A stretch of 64,000 nucleotides of DNA from Planktothrix rubescens CCAP 1459/22 (GCA_904830895.1 LR882958.1:1854001-1918000); one strand, 5' to 3'. Counted from the stretch's first letter, positions 26,353 through 36,209 are shown. Made by a program: numbers and translations. Notes: generated by a model from the letters alone, not told the origin.

Positions 26353-27861
26353 TTATTTTGATGTTTCTTGGACAATATCTTTCAAATCAAAAGCAGCATC
26401 ACTGAGTTTTTTAATTCCGAGCTTAATTTGACCCATACCCTGACTACTATCCTGAGCATTTTTATTCAGATTATTCATCGCTACCACAACTTGTTGAATG
26501 GCTACAGCCTGTTGTTTAGAATTTAATGAAATTTGCTGAGAACTCTGAACAATGTTACTCAGTTCTGAGGACATATTATTAAAAGCAGAAGCGGTTTTTT
26601 GGGCTAAATCCAAAGTATTTTCCACACTTTTAATTCCAGCTTCAGTGACGACTCCAGTTAAATTATTAGATTGTTTAATTCCCATCACTAAGTTATTAAT
26701 TTGATGGGCAGATTTTTGGCTTTCATCGGCTAATTTTCTAATCTCTGAAGCCACGACCGAAAACCCTTTTCCATATTCTCCGGCTCTGACAGCTTCTACG
26801 GCGGCATTGAGGGCTAACATATTAGTTTGGTTAGCTAAATCACCCACCAATTGAGAGATATTCCCAATTTGATTAGTTTGTTCACTCAGACGTAAAATTT
26901 GTTCAGCAATTGCTTCAACTTTTTCTTTCATTTGGTTCATTTCTACCAAAGTTTGCTTAACTAATTCATTGCCATTTTCTGCTAGGTTTAAAACCTGTCT
27001 GGCTCCTACAGTTGAAGTTTCCGCCTGTTCGCTGGCTTGTTTTGCCGAAAATTCTAATTCATCCATAGTGCGGGTGGTTTCATTCACCGAACTTGCTTGA
27101 CTACTGGTAATTTTTTCCTGTTGGTCAACGGCAATATTAATTTCTAAGGAAGAATTATCAATGGCGTCAATGGCTTGAGTAATTTTACGACTGACTAAGG
27201 AAGAAATTAACCAAGCAATAATAAAAGCAGTTAACGCTGAAATAATGGAACCAAAAACTAATAGGTTGATTGCATTTTGCAGGGTATTTCTAGCTTGAGT
27301 ATTTTCTGCATTGAGTCTTTTTATTTCTGTGGCGTTAAATTCAGAATTAAGAGTTAAAAAATCTGAAAGAAGTTTACTACCTATACCAGCTTTAAAAAGC
27401 TCTACACCTTCTTTTCTCTTTCCATTTTCTAACAAACTAGCTAACTTATTGTGATGTTGATTATAGTTTTTTGCAATTTCATTCATTTGTTCAAATCGTT
27501 TTCTTTGTTCGTCAATAGTAATCGTATTATCCACATTATTACTGGCTTCTTGGAAACCCTGCCAACTTTGTTGATATAACTCTAAAAATTTCGATTCTTC
27601 AGAAATAAGATAACCCCGACTATTGGCGACCATATTACTCCCAGACAACGCCATTGTATCCGTTTCAATAATATTTTTTTGGACATTTTCTACCTGATTA
27701 AATGCCTCAAATACCTTATTCGCATTGCTATAAACAATATAGGTAGAACCCGCAAACATAAAAACGGGAATTGCATAACCAAAAAGCATCTGAGTTCTAA
27801 GTTTAAATTGACTCAATAAACGCTTTTTATCTCCGAAGTTTTTGTCAAAACTATTAGCCAT
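26353..27861 (-). CDS. Methyl-accepting chemotaxis protein
   Basis: 502 residues. Two membrane segments (about 28-46 and 193-218) bracket a four-helix-bundle sensor domain (CHASE3-like, about 50-190). The cytoplasmic half is a long coiled coil with the signalling tip [37 protein letters not shown] (only the block is listed in pieces: [26 protein letters not shown]). Val replaces the second Ala of the usual EAARAGE. No CheA/CheW gene is near, so the receptor would join a distant pathway, perhaps for gliding or pili. No clear HAMP domain was recognised. Confidence 0.88.
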   Translation of the reverse strand: MANSFDKNFGDKKRLLSQFKLRTQMLFGYAIPVFMFAGSTYIVYSNANKVFEAFNQVENVQKNIIETDTMALSGSNMVANSRGYLISEESKFLELYQQSWQGFQEASNNVDNTITIDEQRKRFEQMNEIAKNYNQHHNKLASLLENGKRKEGVELFKAGIGSKLLSDFLTLNSEFNATEIKRLNAENTQARNTLQNAINLLVFGSIISALTAFIIAWLISSLVSRKITQAIDAIDNSSLEINIAVDQQEKITSSQASSVNETTRTMDELEFSAKQASEQAETSTVGARQVLNLAENGNELVKQTLVEMNQMKEKVEAIAEQILRLSEQTNQIGNISQLVGDLANQTNMLALNAAVEAVRAGEYGKGFSVVASEIRKLADESQKSAHQINNLVMGIKQSNNLTGVVTEAGIKSVENTLDLAQKTASAFNNMSSELSNIVQSSQQISLNSKQQAVAIQQVVVAMNNLNKNAQDSSQGMGQIKLGIKKLSDAAFDLKDIVQETSK

Positions 27862-27997
27862 GTTTTTAACTCCTAATCTATAATGATTTTTAGAATAATT
27901 TGATTGACTATAGATTACTATATTTTTATGATTAGCAACCTAAATTTTATGGGTCTTGAAAAATATCCTATTTTAGAAAGATTCAATCGGAAAATAA

Positions 27998-28435
27998 TCA
28001 ATTTTCTCGACTTAAAATGTTTAAATCTTCTTCATCCAGTTCTATTCGTGTACCACTGCGAATTAACTCTACAAAATTTTCATTGGGAACCATAATACAA
28101 AGAACATACAAGCGAGTTGAGCCAGTATTTTTAATAATATGTGTTCCGGTAGGAGGAACTAAAATACTGTCTCCCGCTCTAATTTTAACTGTTTTTCCAT
28201 CACAACTTGCCACTCCTTCTCCTTTAATTACAAAAAACATTTCTACGGCGAGTTGATGACGGTTAGGAGGCGTTTTTCCCTGAATATCAAAAATTTCTAT
28301 ACAAACCGTTAAAGAGGCATTAGCCGCATCAGGATCAAAAACAATGGCTAATCGATTAGTGTCTTGAGGACTAATCCGATAAGCTGGATAGTCTTTAGGA
28401 GATTTGACAATCGGAATCATACAATGCTCTATCAT
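27998..28435 (-). CDS. Cupin-domain protein
   Basis: 145 residues forming one small beta-barrel: motif 1 around NRHQLAVEMFFVIKGEGVAS and motif 2 around GDSILVPPTGTHIIKNTG. Metal-ligand His and Glu are present in both motifs (H, E in motif 1; H in motif 2). Start MIEHCMIPIVKS could also be at M6. It lies 39 bp downstream of larE on the same strand and may share its transcript. Substrate unknown. Confidence 0.8.
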   Translation of the reverse strand: MIEHCMIPIVKSPKDYPAYRISPQDTNRLAIVFDPDAANASLTVCIEIFDIQGKTPPNRHQLAVEMFFVIKGEGVASCDGKTVKIRAGDSILVPPTGTHIIKNTGSTRLYVLCIMVPNENFVELIRSGTRIELDEEDLNILSREN

Positions 28436-28474
28436 TTTACCTCTTTTATCGGGTTCATAATTAGGGTTTAGGGT

Positions 28475-29308
28475 TCAGGGTATTGAGGTGCTAATTAATT
28501 CCGAAGGTAAGACTTGATTAAGTTTTCCGCTTCGATATCCCTCCAAATCTAAAGTAACATAAATAAACCCAAATTCTTGGAAGGTTTTCACTAATTTAGG
28601 CAGTTCAATAATTAATACAAAGTCTTTAATTTCTTCTGGAGATAATTCGATGCGGGCCGTATCTCCTTCTGAACGAACTCGTAGATTTTTCCAGCCTAAT
28701 TTTTTTAAATACACTTCGGCTCTACCAACCCGTTGTAATTTAGAAATTGTGATTTCTTCTCCATAGGGAAATCTGGAACTTAAACAGGGTTGAGCGGGTT
28801 TATCCCAAGCTTTTAAACCGAGATATTTAGAAATTTCTCGGACTTCAGTTTTGCTAATCCCTAATTCCGCTAAAGGTGAACGGACTCCCCGTTCTTTTGC
28901 TGCTTTAATTCCTGGGCGATAGTCGCGTAAATCATCGCTATTCACTCCATCAATAATATAGGGATAACCCCAGGTTTGAGCCAGGGGTTTTAGAGTATCA
29001 TGGAGTTCACTTTTGCAAAAATAGCAACGATTAACTGGGTTTGATGTATAATTAGAATTAGCCATTTCTTGGGTTTGAATTTCTTGGTGTTGAATCCCAA
29101 TTTCGGCGGCTTGAATTCGAGCATCTTCTAAGTCTTCGGGTAATAGGGAGGGAGAAACGGCGGTTACGGCTAAAGATTGATCTCCTAATACATCATAGGC
29201 AATTTTAGCGACTAGGGTACTATCTATTCCTCCAGAATAAGCGATTAATGCCCGTTCCATTTCTTGAAATAGGGCTTGGAGTTGTTGTAATTTTTCTGTG
29301 ATGATCAT
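28475..29308 (-). CDS. larE: ATP-dependent sacrificial sulfur transferase LarE
   Basis: 277 residues. The PP-loop AYSGGIDSTLVAK activates the carboxylate of pyridinium dicarboxylic acid mononucleotide; the Cys in PAQPCLSSRFPYGE is the sulfur donor of the LarE type that sacrifices its own cysteine. NRCYFCKSELHD adds the second conserved Cys pair. The product is the nickel-pincer cofactor of lactate racemase and related enzymes. larB and larC are not in the window. It follows fraE by 31 bp and precedes the cupin gene. Confidence 0.9.
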   Translation of the reverse strand: MIITEKLQQLQALFQEMERALIAYSGGIDSTLVAKIAYDVLGDQSLAVTAVSPSLLPEDLEDARIQAAEIGIQHQEIQTQEMANSNYTSNPVNRCYFCKSELHDTLKPLAQTWGYPYIIDGVNSDDLRDYRPGIKAAKERGVRSPLAELGISKTEVREISKYLGLKAWDKPAQPCLSSRFPYGEEITISKLQRVGRAEVYLKKLGWKNLRVRSEGDTARIELSPEEIKDFVLIIELPKLVKTFQEFGFIYVTLDLEGYRSGKLNQVLPSELISTSIP

Positions 29309-29339
29309 AGTGTAGATGAAACCTATTTTTATAATTTAA

Positions 29340-30113
29340 CTAAAATTCTCTCTGCCAAAAAACTGCAATGGACAGGGATAATATAAGAACCATATAAATG
29401 ATAGCATAAATCCCATTAGTTATTAACACTGAAGATGGGGGTAAGTAACCATAAACAGCCTCATTTTTCAAATCCAATCTTGCTAAATCGGGTAAGATCA
29501 TATAGGTGACTTTCATCATTTGTTCTAAGGTGGGGTTTTCGCTAATTTTTCCTAATGCGAGTAAGTCACGACTGAGACTTCCCATTGCATAAACACCTAG
29601 GGTTAATAAACTCGCGAGGAGGGAACTGGTAAATACTCCTAATAAAATACCGACCGCCGCCACTAAAGATAATTGTAGCCACATAAATATAAAAGCAATA
29701 CTTAGGGAGGTGAAGGGGTAGGGAATTTTATTGAAACTGAGAATGCCAAAAAATAGCAGGGTCATCACCAAGATTAAAACTGCAATAAAAGCCGAGATAC
29801 CAAAATGTTTTCCGATAATTAATTCCGCCGGACTGACGGGTTTAGAAACCAGGAGATAAACGGTTTTTTTGTCAATTTCTTTGTTAATCAGATTAGCACT
29901 CACAAAAACTGTAATCAGTAAGCCCAATAAGCTAATCATGGCGATGCCAAAATCTAGGGTTATTTTGTTTTCTAACCCGGCGGAAACTTCAGGAAGTAAA
30001 CGAATAGAACCCATCAAAAACACAGCAAAAATGCCAATAATATAGAGAATGCGGTCACGAACGACTTCTAAGAAAACGTTACTGGCAATAGTAAAAATTC
30101 GGCTGAAATTCAT
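29340..30113 (-). CDS. fraE: FraE-like ABC-2 type permease
   Basis: 257 residues with about six membrane helices, beginning with the family's cytoplasmic amphipathic start MNFSRIFTIASNVFLEVVRD. VFVSANLINKEIDKKTVYLL and KPVSPAELIIGKHFG are the ABC-2 permease blocks. In Anabaena the third gene of the fraC-fraD-fraE operon encodes such a permease, required for filament integrity and heterocyst maturation; the same order here supports the name. No ATPase gene is adjacent. It lies 54 bp after the fraD-like gene. Confidence 0.75.
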   Translation of the reverse strand: MNFSRIFTIASNVFLEVVRDRILYIIGIFAVFLMGSIRLLPEVSAGLENKITLDFGIAMISLLGLLITVFVSANLINKEIDKKTVYLLVSKPVSPAELIIGKHFGISAFIAVLILVMTLLFFGILSFNKIPYPFTSLSIAFIFMWLQLSLVAAVGILLGVFTSSLLASLLTLGVYAMGSLSRDLLALGKISENPTLEQMMKVTYMILPDLARLDLKNEAVYGYLPPSSVLITNGIYAIIYMVLILSLSIAVFWQREF

Positions 30114-30167
30114 CTTGATTTCCAGATTATTATTGTGATCAGGTTTGACATAAAATAAGCAATATCC

Positions 30168-30749
30168 TTATTCCTGTTTCATTCCCAGAAATAAATAGGA
30201 TTGAAACTCTGGGTTGATTTTAGCAGAATCCGGCTGCAAAGTCTCTGGTGTAGGAAGAATATCTGGAACTTTTCTTACCCAATTTTCCACGCGCAAAGAA
30301 AATTCTATCCAACAGTAAATATTAATGTGAATTAGGAAAACAATAATAAACCCCATACGAACTAAAGGCGGGGGAGAATGAATTTTAAATTTATCTTTAA
30401 TAAATTCCAGAATAAAGATTAAACAAGCTGCGATGATTGGCCAAGATTTTAAGGCAAAATTAGGTTGATTTATTTCTGTATTTTGATATATGATTAGACA
30501 TAGTAAGAATGAAGTAATCCAAGGACTTAAAGAAATATTTCCCATTATAAATGGAGGTTTATTCGTTCGGATACTAATAGCAACAGTTAGCATTAATAAA
30601 CTCAGAAATACCAAACCATTTCTAGTATATTCATTGTTAATTACAAAAAAAGATGCCATCCAAATAGCAATACCAATCAATATAAACGTTCTCCAGTCTA
30701 AGGGATGAGAGGGTTTAATTATATTTAAAAAATTAATTAGTTTTTTCAT
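30168..30749 (-). CDS. fraD: FraD-like membrane protein, short form
   Basis: 193 residues with five membrane segments near 20-38, 41-58, 73-90, 104-120 and 132-150, then a short periplasmic tail. Position between fraC- and fraE-like genes and the five-helix layout match FraD, a septal-junction protein of filamentous cyanobacteria. In heterocyst formers FraD is about 340 residues, carrying a long coiled-coil domain after the helices; that domain is missing here. It starts one base after the fraC stop, implying coupled translation. Assignment rests on context and topology. Confidence 0.65.
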   Translation of the reverse strand: MKKLINFLNIIKPSHPLDWRTFILIGIAIWMASFFVINNEYTRNGLVFLSLLMLTVAISIRTNKPPFIMGNISLSPWITSFLLCLIIYQNTEINQPNFALKSWPIIAACLIFILEFIKDKFKIHSPPPLVRMGFIIVFLIHINIYCWIEFSLRVENWVRKVPDILPTPETLQPDSAKINPEFQSYLFLGMKQE

Positions 30750-30750
30750 T

Positions 30751-31293
30751 TTATTTTAAAATTAATAATGTAAATGCTAACCCTAAAAACAGAGAATAAC
30801 TGAAAGTATGTGCTAGTAATATTACTCTAAAATCCTTATATTTTTCTGACATTTGAATCTGGTCTTCTGAATTTCCTGAAAATACTTTACTAAAATTAGT
30901 AAAGTCTGTGCTTGATAAAAACCGTAGGGTTTCAAAGCCTATCCATTTAATTAATAGTAAGAAAGTAAAATTAAAAACCGTTAATAAAAAAATAACGAAG
31001 GAGGTTGTATCAAGCTGTTCTACCAATAAATAATTAATTAATTGTGTTCGAGCTTTCAATGGTAATATTGCTTCTGCATTTACAACAATCATCCATTCAC
31101 AGGCACTTGCTAATAAATTGAGAGCCATGGTATATTGTACACTCAATTTTGGGGAGATATTGAAACTTTTTTTGAAAATCCAGGCTTCAATAGTAATAGA
31201 CATTAAAAGCCGAATAATTCTTAATAAAATAACTCTTAATATAGTCCTGACTGGCATATATAGTAGGGAGATTAGGTAAGAGGCAAGAGACAA
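30751..31293 (-). CDS. fraC: FraC-like filament integrity protein
   Basis: 180 residues with three membrane segments (about 25-42, 50-68 and 100-118) and a fourth near the C-terminus. The length (Anabaena FraC is about 179), hydrophobic pattern and operon position suit FraC, which localises to intercellular septa and is needed to keep filaments together. Its presence points to a filamentous host. First gene of a fraC-fraD-fraE-larE-cupin run on the minus strand. Confidence 0.65.
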   Translation of the reverse strand: MSLASYLISLLYMPVRTILRVILLRIIRLLMSITIEAWIFKKSFNISPKLSVQYTMALNLLASACEWMIVVNAEAILPLKARTQLINYLLVEQLDTTSFVIFLLTVFNFTFLLLIKWIGFETLRFLSSTDFTNFSKVFSGNSEDQIQMSEKYKDFRVILLAHTFSYSLFLGLAFTLLILK

Positions 31294-31505
31294 AAAGCAA
31301 TAGGGATGAAAACCAGATTATATTTTTAAGCATACTCTGATTTTAACGGATTAGAAACCATTTGAGGATCACCAAGCCCCTAAGCTAATTTTAATCACGG
31401 GGGATTTCCCTGTTCCGTTCCCTGTGCTATCTGAATATCCATTTGAGTTTCAATTTTTTGTGCTACAATTCACCCTAAAATCAACAGTTAACTGATAACT
31501 GATAT

Positions 31506-31739
31506 ATGAATCATCCCATTCCCACAAGCCCCCAAGAAATGATGGCTCTGCGACAACAACCTGTTACTGATGATTTAGTCGTAACGGCGTTGGCAGGAGT
31601 CGTAAAAATTGCGCGTTCTCGTCAACAATCTTTAGAAGATCTTAAGGCTGAGGTTTTAGCCGATGATAGTCTACTCAATCGAGAACAGCGAGTCTGGTTA
31701 AGTGAATTAGTCACCCATGCTTGGCAATCTTTACCCTAG
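31506..31739 (+). CDS. Small conserved soluble protein, unknown function
   Basis: 77 residues, helical, no membrane segment: QEMMALRQQPVTDDLVVTAL then a charged helix to WLSELVTHAWQSLP. Not recognised. Two AACTGAT heptamers sit just before the start codon (31484-31498), and no strong ribosome site is seen. Flanked by divergent fraC and convergent GGDEF-EAL genes. Confidence 0.6.
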   Translation: MNHPIPTSPQEMMALRQQPVTDDLVVTALAGVVKIARSRQQSLEDLKAEVLADDSLLNREQRVWLSELVTHAWQSLP

Positions 31740-31785
31740 GAAAAAATTTAGGATTTTTAGAAAAATAGAGCATAGGAATTGATTA

Positions 31786-33588
31786 TTACCATTGAGGATG
31801 GGAGAAAAGTAGAGTTTCTGCGGCTTCTACATCCAAAGGTTGAGCGAATAGATAACCCTGAGCTAATTCGCAACCTAAAAGCCTCAGAAGGGATAATTGT
31901 TCTGGTGTCTCAATGCCCTCAGCTACAACACTCATTCCTAAATGATGGGCGAGATTGAGAATGGCTTGAACCACTTCTAAATTTTTTCCAATCAAATCTA
32001 AGTTACTAATAAAAGAGCGGTCAATTTTAATAATATCTAAAGGAAATCGGTGTAAATAACTTAAGGAAGAATATCCCGTCCCAAAGTCATCTAAACTTAA
32101 CTGAATGTTGCGCTTTTTGAGTTGTTCAAATAGCTGTGATGCTAATTCAGAATTATCCATAATGGCACTTTCTGTAATTTCTAATTTTAGATTTTTGCTA
32201 TCTAATTTTAAATTCTCAAGAACTTGATCAATTTGTTCAATTAAATTGGGTTGAGAGAACTGTTTAACAGATAAATTAACACTCATCGTAACATCAAAAA
32301 CTTCCCCTCGTTGGGCTGATTTTTCTTGCCATTGTTTCAGTTGACGACAGGAGTTTTCTAACACCCAAAATCCCAAGGGAACAATTAAACCGGTGGCTTC
32401 AGCAATAGGAATAAAATGATCTGGTGGAACTAAGCCCCGTTGGGGATGTCTCCAACGAACTAAGGCTTCAAAACTACTAATTATTCCCGTTGATAAACAA
32501 ACAATTGGTTGATAGTAAACAATAAATTCTTGACGTTCAATCGCACGTCGGAGGTCATTTTCTAACTGTAAACGAGTTAAAGCACGGGTGTGCATCTCTC
32601 GATTGAACACCTGATAACGGGCTTTTCCTAGAGTTTTAGCCTGATACATTGCCGTATCTGCATCCCTGAGCAAATATTCTGGCTGTTCGTAATCAGAATT
32701 TCCTAAAACAATCCCAATACTGGTATTAATAAAAACTTCATGTTCATGGAGTAAAAAAGGTTTAGTTAAAGCCTGTTGAATTGTTTCCGCTAATTGGGTA
32801 GCTTCATCAACGGATTCAATCTTTTCTAACAGGACAGTGAATTCATCCCCTTCAAATCGAGCCAAGGTATAATTAGGATTAATACAATTGCTTAATCTTC
32901 TCGCCACCGCCTTTAAAAGTTGATCTCCAGCTAAATGTCCCAAAGAATCATTAACAACTTTAAAATCATCACAATCGAGAAATAATACCGCAAATTGAGA
33001 GCTAGAACAGGTGTGGGTATAAGCCAAAACTGTCATCAATTGTTCCATAAAAAACACTCGATTCGGTAAACCCGTAAGTGCGTCATGGGATGCCATGTAT
33101 AATAATCGTAAATTAGCTAGTTCTAGTTCCTCAGTGCGTTCTTTAGCCCGTTGTTCCAGTTCGGTATTGAATTTTTTAATTTGTAATTTTGCCTCTTGTA
33201 AATTTAATTGATTTTTGATTCTAACTAAAACTTCTCGAATTTCAAAAGGTTTAGTAATATAGTCTAAACCGCCCACTTCAAAGGCTTGAATTTTATCAAA
33301 AACTTCATTTGATGCACTTAAAAAAATTACAGGAATATCTCGGGTGCGTTCGGAAGATTTTAACTTTTTGCAAACATCATATCCACTCATTTGAGGCATC
33401 CGAATATCTAATAAAATTAAATCCGGTGGGTCAGAAATCGCCACCATAATCGCAGATGAACCATTAATAACACAGCGAACATTATACCCCTGTTCTGTTA
33501 ACATCGCTGACAAAAGATATAAATTATCGGGTGTATCATCAACAATCAAAATACTGTTGAGTGAGTGATTTGGTTGAGCGTCATTCAT
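31786..33588 (-). CDS. Response regulator with GGDEF and EAL domains
   Basis: 600 residues. Receiver domain 1-125 (VDDTPDNLYLL, phospho-acceptor in LILLDIRMPQMSG, conserved Lys in YITKPFE), a coiled-coil linker, GGDEF domain about 165-325, and EAL domain about 340-595. The cyclase motif reads ARFEGDEF, i.e. EGDEF in place of GGDEF, a change sometimes compatible with activity. The EAL residues are intact (SSFEALVRW, ITESAIM, LDDFGTGYSSLSYL). Probably controls cyclic di-GMP, more likely as a phosphodiesterase. The partner kinase is not nearby. Confidence 0.92.
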   Translation of the reverse strand: MNDAQPNHSLNSILIVDDTPDNLYLLSAMLTEQGYNVRCVINGSSAIMVAISDPPDLILLDIRMPQMSGYDVCKKLKSSERTRDIPVIFLSASNEVFDKIQAFEVGGLDYITKPFEIREVLVRIKNQLNLQEAKLQIKKFNTELEQRAKERTEELELANLRLLYMASHDALTGLPNRVFFMEQLMTVLAYTHTCSSSQFAVLFLDCDDFKVVNDSLGHLAGDQLLKAVARRLSNCINPNYTLARFEGDEFTVLLEKIESVDEATQLAETIQQALTKPFLLHEHEVFINTSIGIVLGNSDYEQPEYLLRDADTAMYQAKTLGKARYQVFNREMHTRALTRLQLENDLRRAIERQEFIVYYQPIVCLSTGIISSFEALVRWRHPQRGLVPPDHFIPIAEATGLIVPLGFWVLENSCRQLKQWQEKSAQRGEVFDVTMSVNLSVKQFSQPNLIEQIDQVLENLKLDSKNLKLEITESAIMDNSELASQLFEQLKKRNIQLSLDDFGTGYSSLSYLHRFPLDIIKIDRSFISNLDLIGKNLEVVQAILNLAHHLGMSVVAEGIETPEQLSLLRLLGCELAQGYLFAQPLDVEAAETLLFSHPQW

Positions 33589-33645
33589 CAGAAAAGACTA
33601 TAAATACAAGAAAAGATAGGTGGTAAGTGCTGGTTGAGTTAAGGT

Positions 33646-34533
33646 TTAGCGCAAAATTTCTTCAATCATCTGATTAGCTTGTCTACCATAGCTCCCTCCA
33701 AATAAGTTAAAATGATTTAGGATATGGTAAAGATTATAAATCATTTTACGACGCGCATAACCAGAATTTATCGGAAAAATCGTCTGATAACCTTGATAAA
33801 AACGGGGAGGAAACCCGCCAAATAATTCCGTCATAGCTAAATCAACTTCTCGATCTCCAAAATAAATAGCCGGATCAAAAATTACTGGTTCTCCTGCTGA
33901 AGAAATCGCCGCATTTCCTCCCCATAAATCTCCATGAACTAAGGAAGGTTTAGGAGTATAATTAGCTAATAACTCTGGGATTTTTTTTAGTAATTTTTCT
34001 TCCTGTTCAAAATAGCCTCCTCGCTGTTTAGCTAGTTTCAATTGATAGCCAATTCTATGTTCTTGCCAAAATTCTACCCAATTATTTGTCCAGGTATTGA
34101 TTTGAGGTGTAGAACCAATTGTATTATTAATTTCCCAGCCAAAGTTTTCAAACCCAGGATAATTTTGTTCTGGTGTCCAGTCATGGAGTAAAGCTAAGTT
34201 TTTTCCCATTTCTTCCCAGGCTGAAGGATCATTTTTTCCATCTAAATTCAGCCATTCTAAGACTAAATAAGCGGAATTTCCCAACCCTCCCCAACAAATG
34301 ACTTGAGGAACTCGAATAGTCTGGGTTTTCCCAATTTGTTGAACCCCTAAAGCCTCAGCTTCAAACATTCCCACTTGACTAATTTTATTCAGTTTAATAA
34401 AATAGTGACGGGAACCTTGGCTAATTTGATATCCTTGATTGATACATCCTCCACCGACGCCATGGCGATCGCAAATTTTAAACGGTTCTCCCGTAGCCTG
34501 TGTAATTTCTTCAGCAATTTCATCCCACATCAT
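33646..34533 (-). CDS. Fructosamine-3-kinase family protein
   Basis: 295 residues. An aminoglycoside-phosphotransferase-like fold: VGGGCINQGYQI as nucleotide loop, YFIKLNK with the ATP-binding Lys, SLVHGDLWGGNAAI with catalytic Asp, and PVIFDPAIYFGDREVDLAMTEL for metal binding. Members phosphorylate ketosamines on glycated proteins, which then break down (deglycation). Full length. Alternative start at the second Met. Divergent from msrA. Confidence 0.9.
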   Translation of the reverse strand: MMWDEIAEEITQATGEPFKICDRHGVGGGCINQGYQISQGSRHYFIKLNKISQVGMFEAEALGVQQIGKTQTIRVPQVICWGGLGNSAYLVLEWLNLDGKNDPSAWEEMGKNLALLHDWTPEQNYPGFENFGWEINNTIGSTPQINTWTNNWVEFWQEHRIGYQLKLAKQRGGYFEQEEKLLKKIPELLANYTPKPSLVHGDLWGGNAAISSAGEPVIFDPAIYFGDREVDLAMTELFGGFPPRFYQGYQTIFPINSGYARRKMIYNLYHILNHFNLFGGSYGRQANQMIEEILR

Positions 34534-34661
34534 ATCTGAGTTTTTTATTCTTCTAACTGATTATATCAAATTTTAAAAACTCAATTATAATTATTATATT
34601 TCAGCAAAAATCCCGATAAAAACGCTAAAATTAAGATATAGCAATCCTAAATAACTCAATT

Positions 34662-35300
34662 ATGCACATTTTTGGACTGGGTAAAAAACTAAAAATGCCT
34701 TCAGCTTCCGACGCCTTACCCGGACGGAAACAAGCCATATCCGTACCCGACAAACACTATGTCAATGGTAATCCCCTGAAACCCCCCTTTCCCCCAGGAT
34801 TAGAAATGGTGGTGTTTGGGATGGGTTGTTTTTGGGGTGCAGAACGTCGATTTTGGCAGCAAGAAGGCGTGTTTAGCACCTCCGTGGGCTACAGTGCCGG
34901 ATTTACTCCCAACCCCACCTATGAAGAAGTTTGTAGCGGGCTAACGGGACATAATGAAGTCGTGTTAGTGGTTTATGATCCAAAAGTCATCAGTTATGAA
35001 CAATTGCTAAAAGTCTTTTGGGAAAGCCATAATCCGACTCAGGGAATGCGCCAGGGTAACGATGCTGGGACACAATACCGTTCAGGAATTTATGTTTATT
35101 CCGAGCAACAACGGGAATTAGCAGAAGCCTCACGGGACATCTATCAAATCGCCCTGAAAAAAGGAGGTTATGAAACCATAACCACAGAAATTCTGCCCGC
35201 ACCAGAATTTTATTATGCCGAAAGTTATCATCAACAATACTTAGCCAAAAACCCCAATGGCTACTGCGGTTTAGGGGGAACAAAAATCAGTTATCAGTAA
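34662..35300 (+). CDS. msrA: Peptide methionine sulfoxide reductase MsrA
   Basis: 212 residues. Reduces the S-sulfoxide of methionine. Catalytic Cys56 lies in [33 protein letters not shown] and [17 protein letters not shown] complete the family pattern. An N-terminal extension of about 45 residues precedes the domain, as in many cyanobacteria. The last residues (KISYQ) and stop codon are written in the ATCAGTT heptamer repeat, so the original C-terminus, which often carries resolving Cys residues, may have been altered. Confidence 0.93.
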   Translation: MHIFGLGKKLKMPSASDALPGRKQAISVPDKHYVNGNPLKPPFPPGLEMVVFGMGCFWGAERRFWQQEGVFSTSVGYSAGFTPNPTYEEVCSGLTGHNEVVLVVYDPKVISYEQLLKVFWESHNPTQGMRQGNDAGTQYRSGIYVYSEQQRELAEASRDIYQIALKKGGYETITTEILPAPEFYYAESYHQQYLAKNPNGYCGLGGTKISYQ

Positions 35301-35324
35301 TCAATTAGTTATCAGTTATCAGTT
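35286..35324. repeat. Heptamer tandem repeat (ATCAGTT), left flank of the HNH pair
   Basis: Units ATCAGTT, ATCAGTA, ATCAATT, then AGTT and two more ATCAGTT. They start inside the msrA 3' end. This is the reverse complement of the AACTGAT units at 36210-36258, so the HNH gene pair is framed by inverted heptamer arrays. Confidence 0.8.
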
Positions 35325-35369
35325 ATCATCAAGATATCCAGAAATCTAAAATAAAAGTGTTGTAAGATC

Positions 35370-35771
35370 ATGCCCACTGTCAAAATTGAAGCCCAAATAT
35401 CAGCCTTAGATTTACTCCAAGCTGTTCAGCAATTAAATCAAGCTGAATTAGAGCAATTTATTGAGCAAATCCTACAAGTTAAAGCTCAAAGAATTGCTCC
35501 TAGTCTATCAATAAATGAGTCTGAATTATTGATCAAAATTAATCAAGATTTACCTCAAGAATTACGACATATATATCAAACTTTGATGGAGAAACGCAAT
35601 CAAGAAATTTTAACAGAATCAGAGTATCAGCAACTTTTAGAATTAACTGAGCAAGTAGAAAAATATCAAGCTCAACGCTTAGAATATTTAACTAAATTAG
35701 CTCAAATGCGTAAACTCTCTCTCACCAATTTAATTACACAAATGGGGCTTCAACCAATTAATAATGACTGA
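35370..35771 (+). CDS. Helical protein paired with HNH endonuclease, unknown function
   Basis: 133 residues, almost all helix and rich in Gln, Glu and Leu (ALDLLQAVQQLNQAELEQFI at the start; LLELTEQVEKYQAQRLEYL near residue 85-105). No catalytic motif. Its last codons overlap the HNH gene by 8 bp, so the two are made together. The layout resembles small two-gene modules of partner plus toxin-like nuclease, but no inhibitor function is shown. Confidence 0.65.
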   Translation: MPTVKIEAQISALDLLQAVQQLNQAELEQFIEQILQVKAQRIAPSLSINESELLIKINQDLPQELRHIYQTLMEKRNQEILTESEYQQLLELTEQVEKYQAQRLEYLTKLAQMRKLSLTNLITQMGLQPINND

Positions 35772-36189
35772 TAACAAACTCACCTCTCAACTTAAACAAG
35801 AAGTTAGATTAAGAGCAAAAAGTTGCTGTGAGTATTGCCATTCTCAAGAAAAATTTGCTACCCATAGTTTTTCTGTTGAGCATATTCAACCTTTAAGTAA
35901 AGGTGGCGACAGTAATCTTGATAATTTAGCCTTATCCTGTCAAGGATGTAACAACTATAAATACAACAAAACTGAAGGGAAAGATCCCATTACTCAATCA
36001 ATGGTTTCTCTTTATCATCCTCGACAACAAAATTGGCAAGAACATTTGAGTTGGAATCAAGATTATACTCTAATTATTGGTTTAACTCCCATAGGAAGGG
36101 CTACTGTTGAAGTTTTACGCTTAAATCGAGAAGGTTTAGTTAATCTACGATGTATTCTCTATATAATGGGGGAACATCCTCCTTTATGA
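35764..36189 (+). CDS. HNH endonuclease
   Basis: 141 residues. The zinc-binding and catalytic pattern is complete: CEYCHSQEKFATHSFSVEHI (first Cys pair and catalytic His in VEHI), PLSKGGDSNLDNLALSC and GCNNYKYNK. Such small HNH proteins nick or cut DNA. Overlaps the upstream gene by 8 bp. The pair lies between two inverted heptamer arrays and between msrA and a caspase-like gene, suggesting an inserted cassette. Confidence 0.88.
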   Translation: MTDNKLTSQLKQEVRLRAKSCCEYCHSQEKFATHSFSVEHIQPLSKGGDSNLDNLALSCQGCNNYKYNKTEGKDPITQSMVSLYHPRQQNWQEHLSWNQDYTLIIGLTPIGRATVEVLRLNREGLVNLRCILYIMGEHPPL

Positions 36190-36209
36190 AAATGAATTTT
36201 TTTCAATTT

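Noticed and set aside
34990-35283. Minus-strand 97-codon frame opposite msrA
   Set aside because: Entirely within the coding msrA gene, no domain and no ribosome site.
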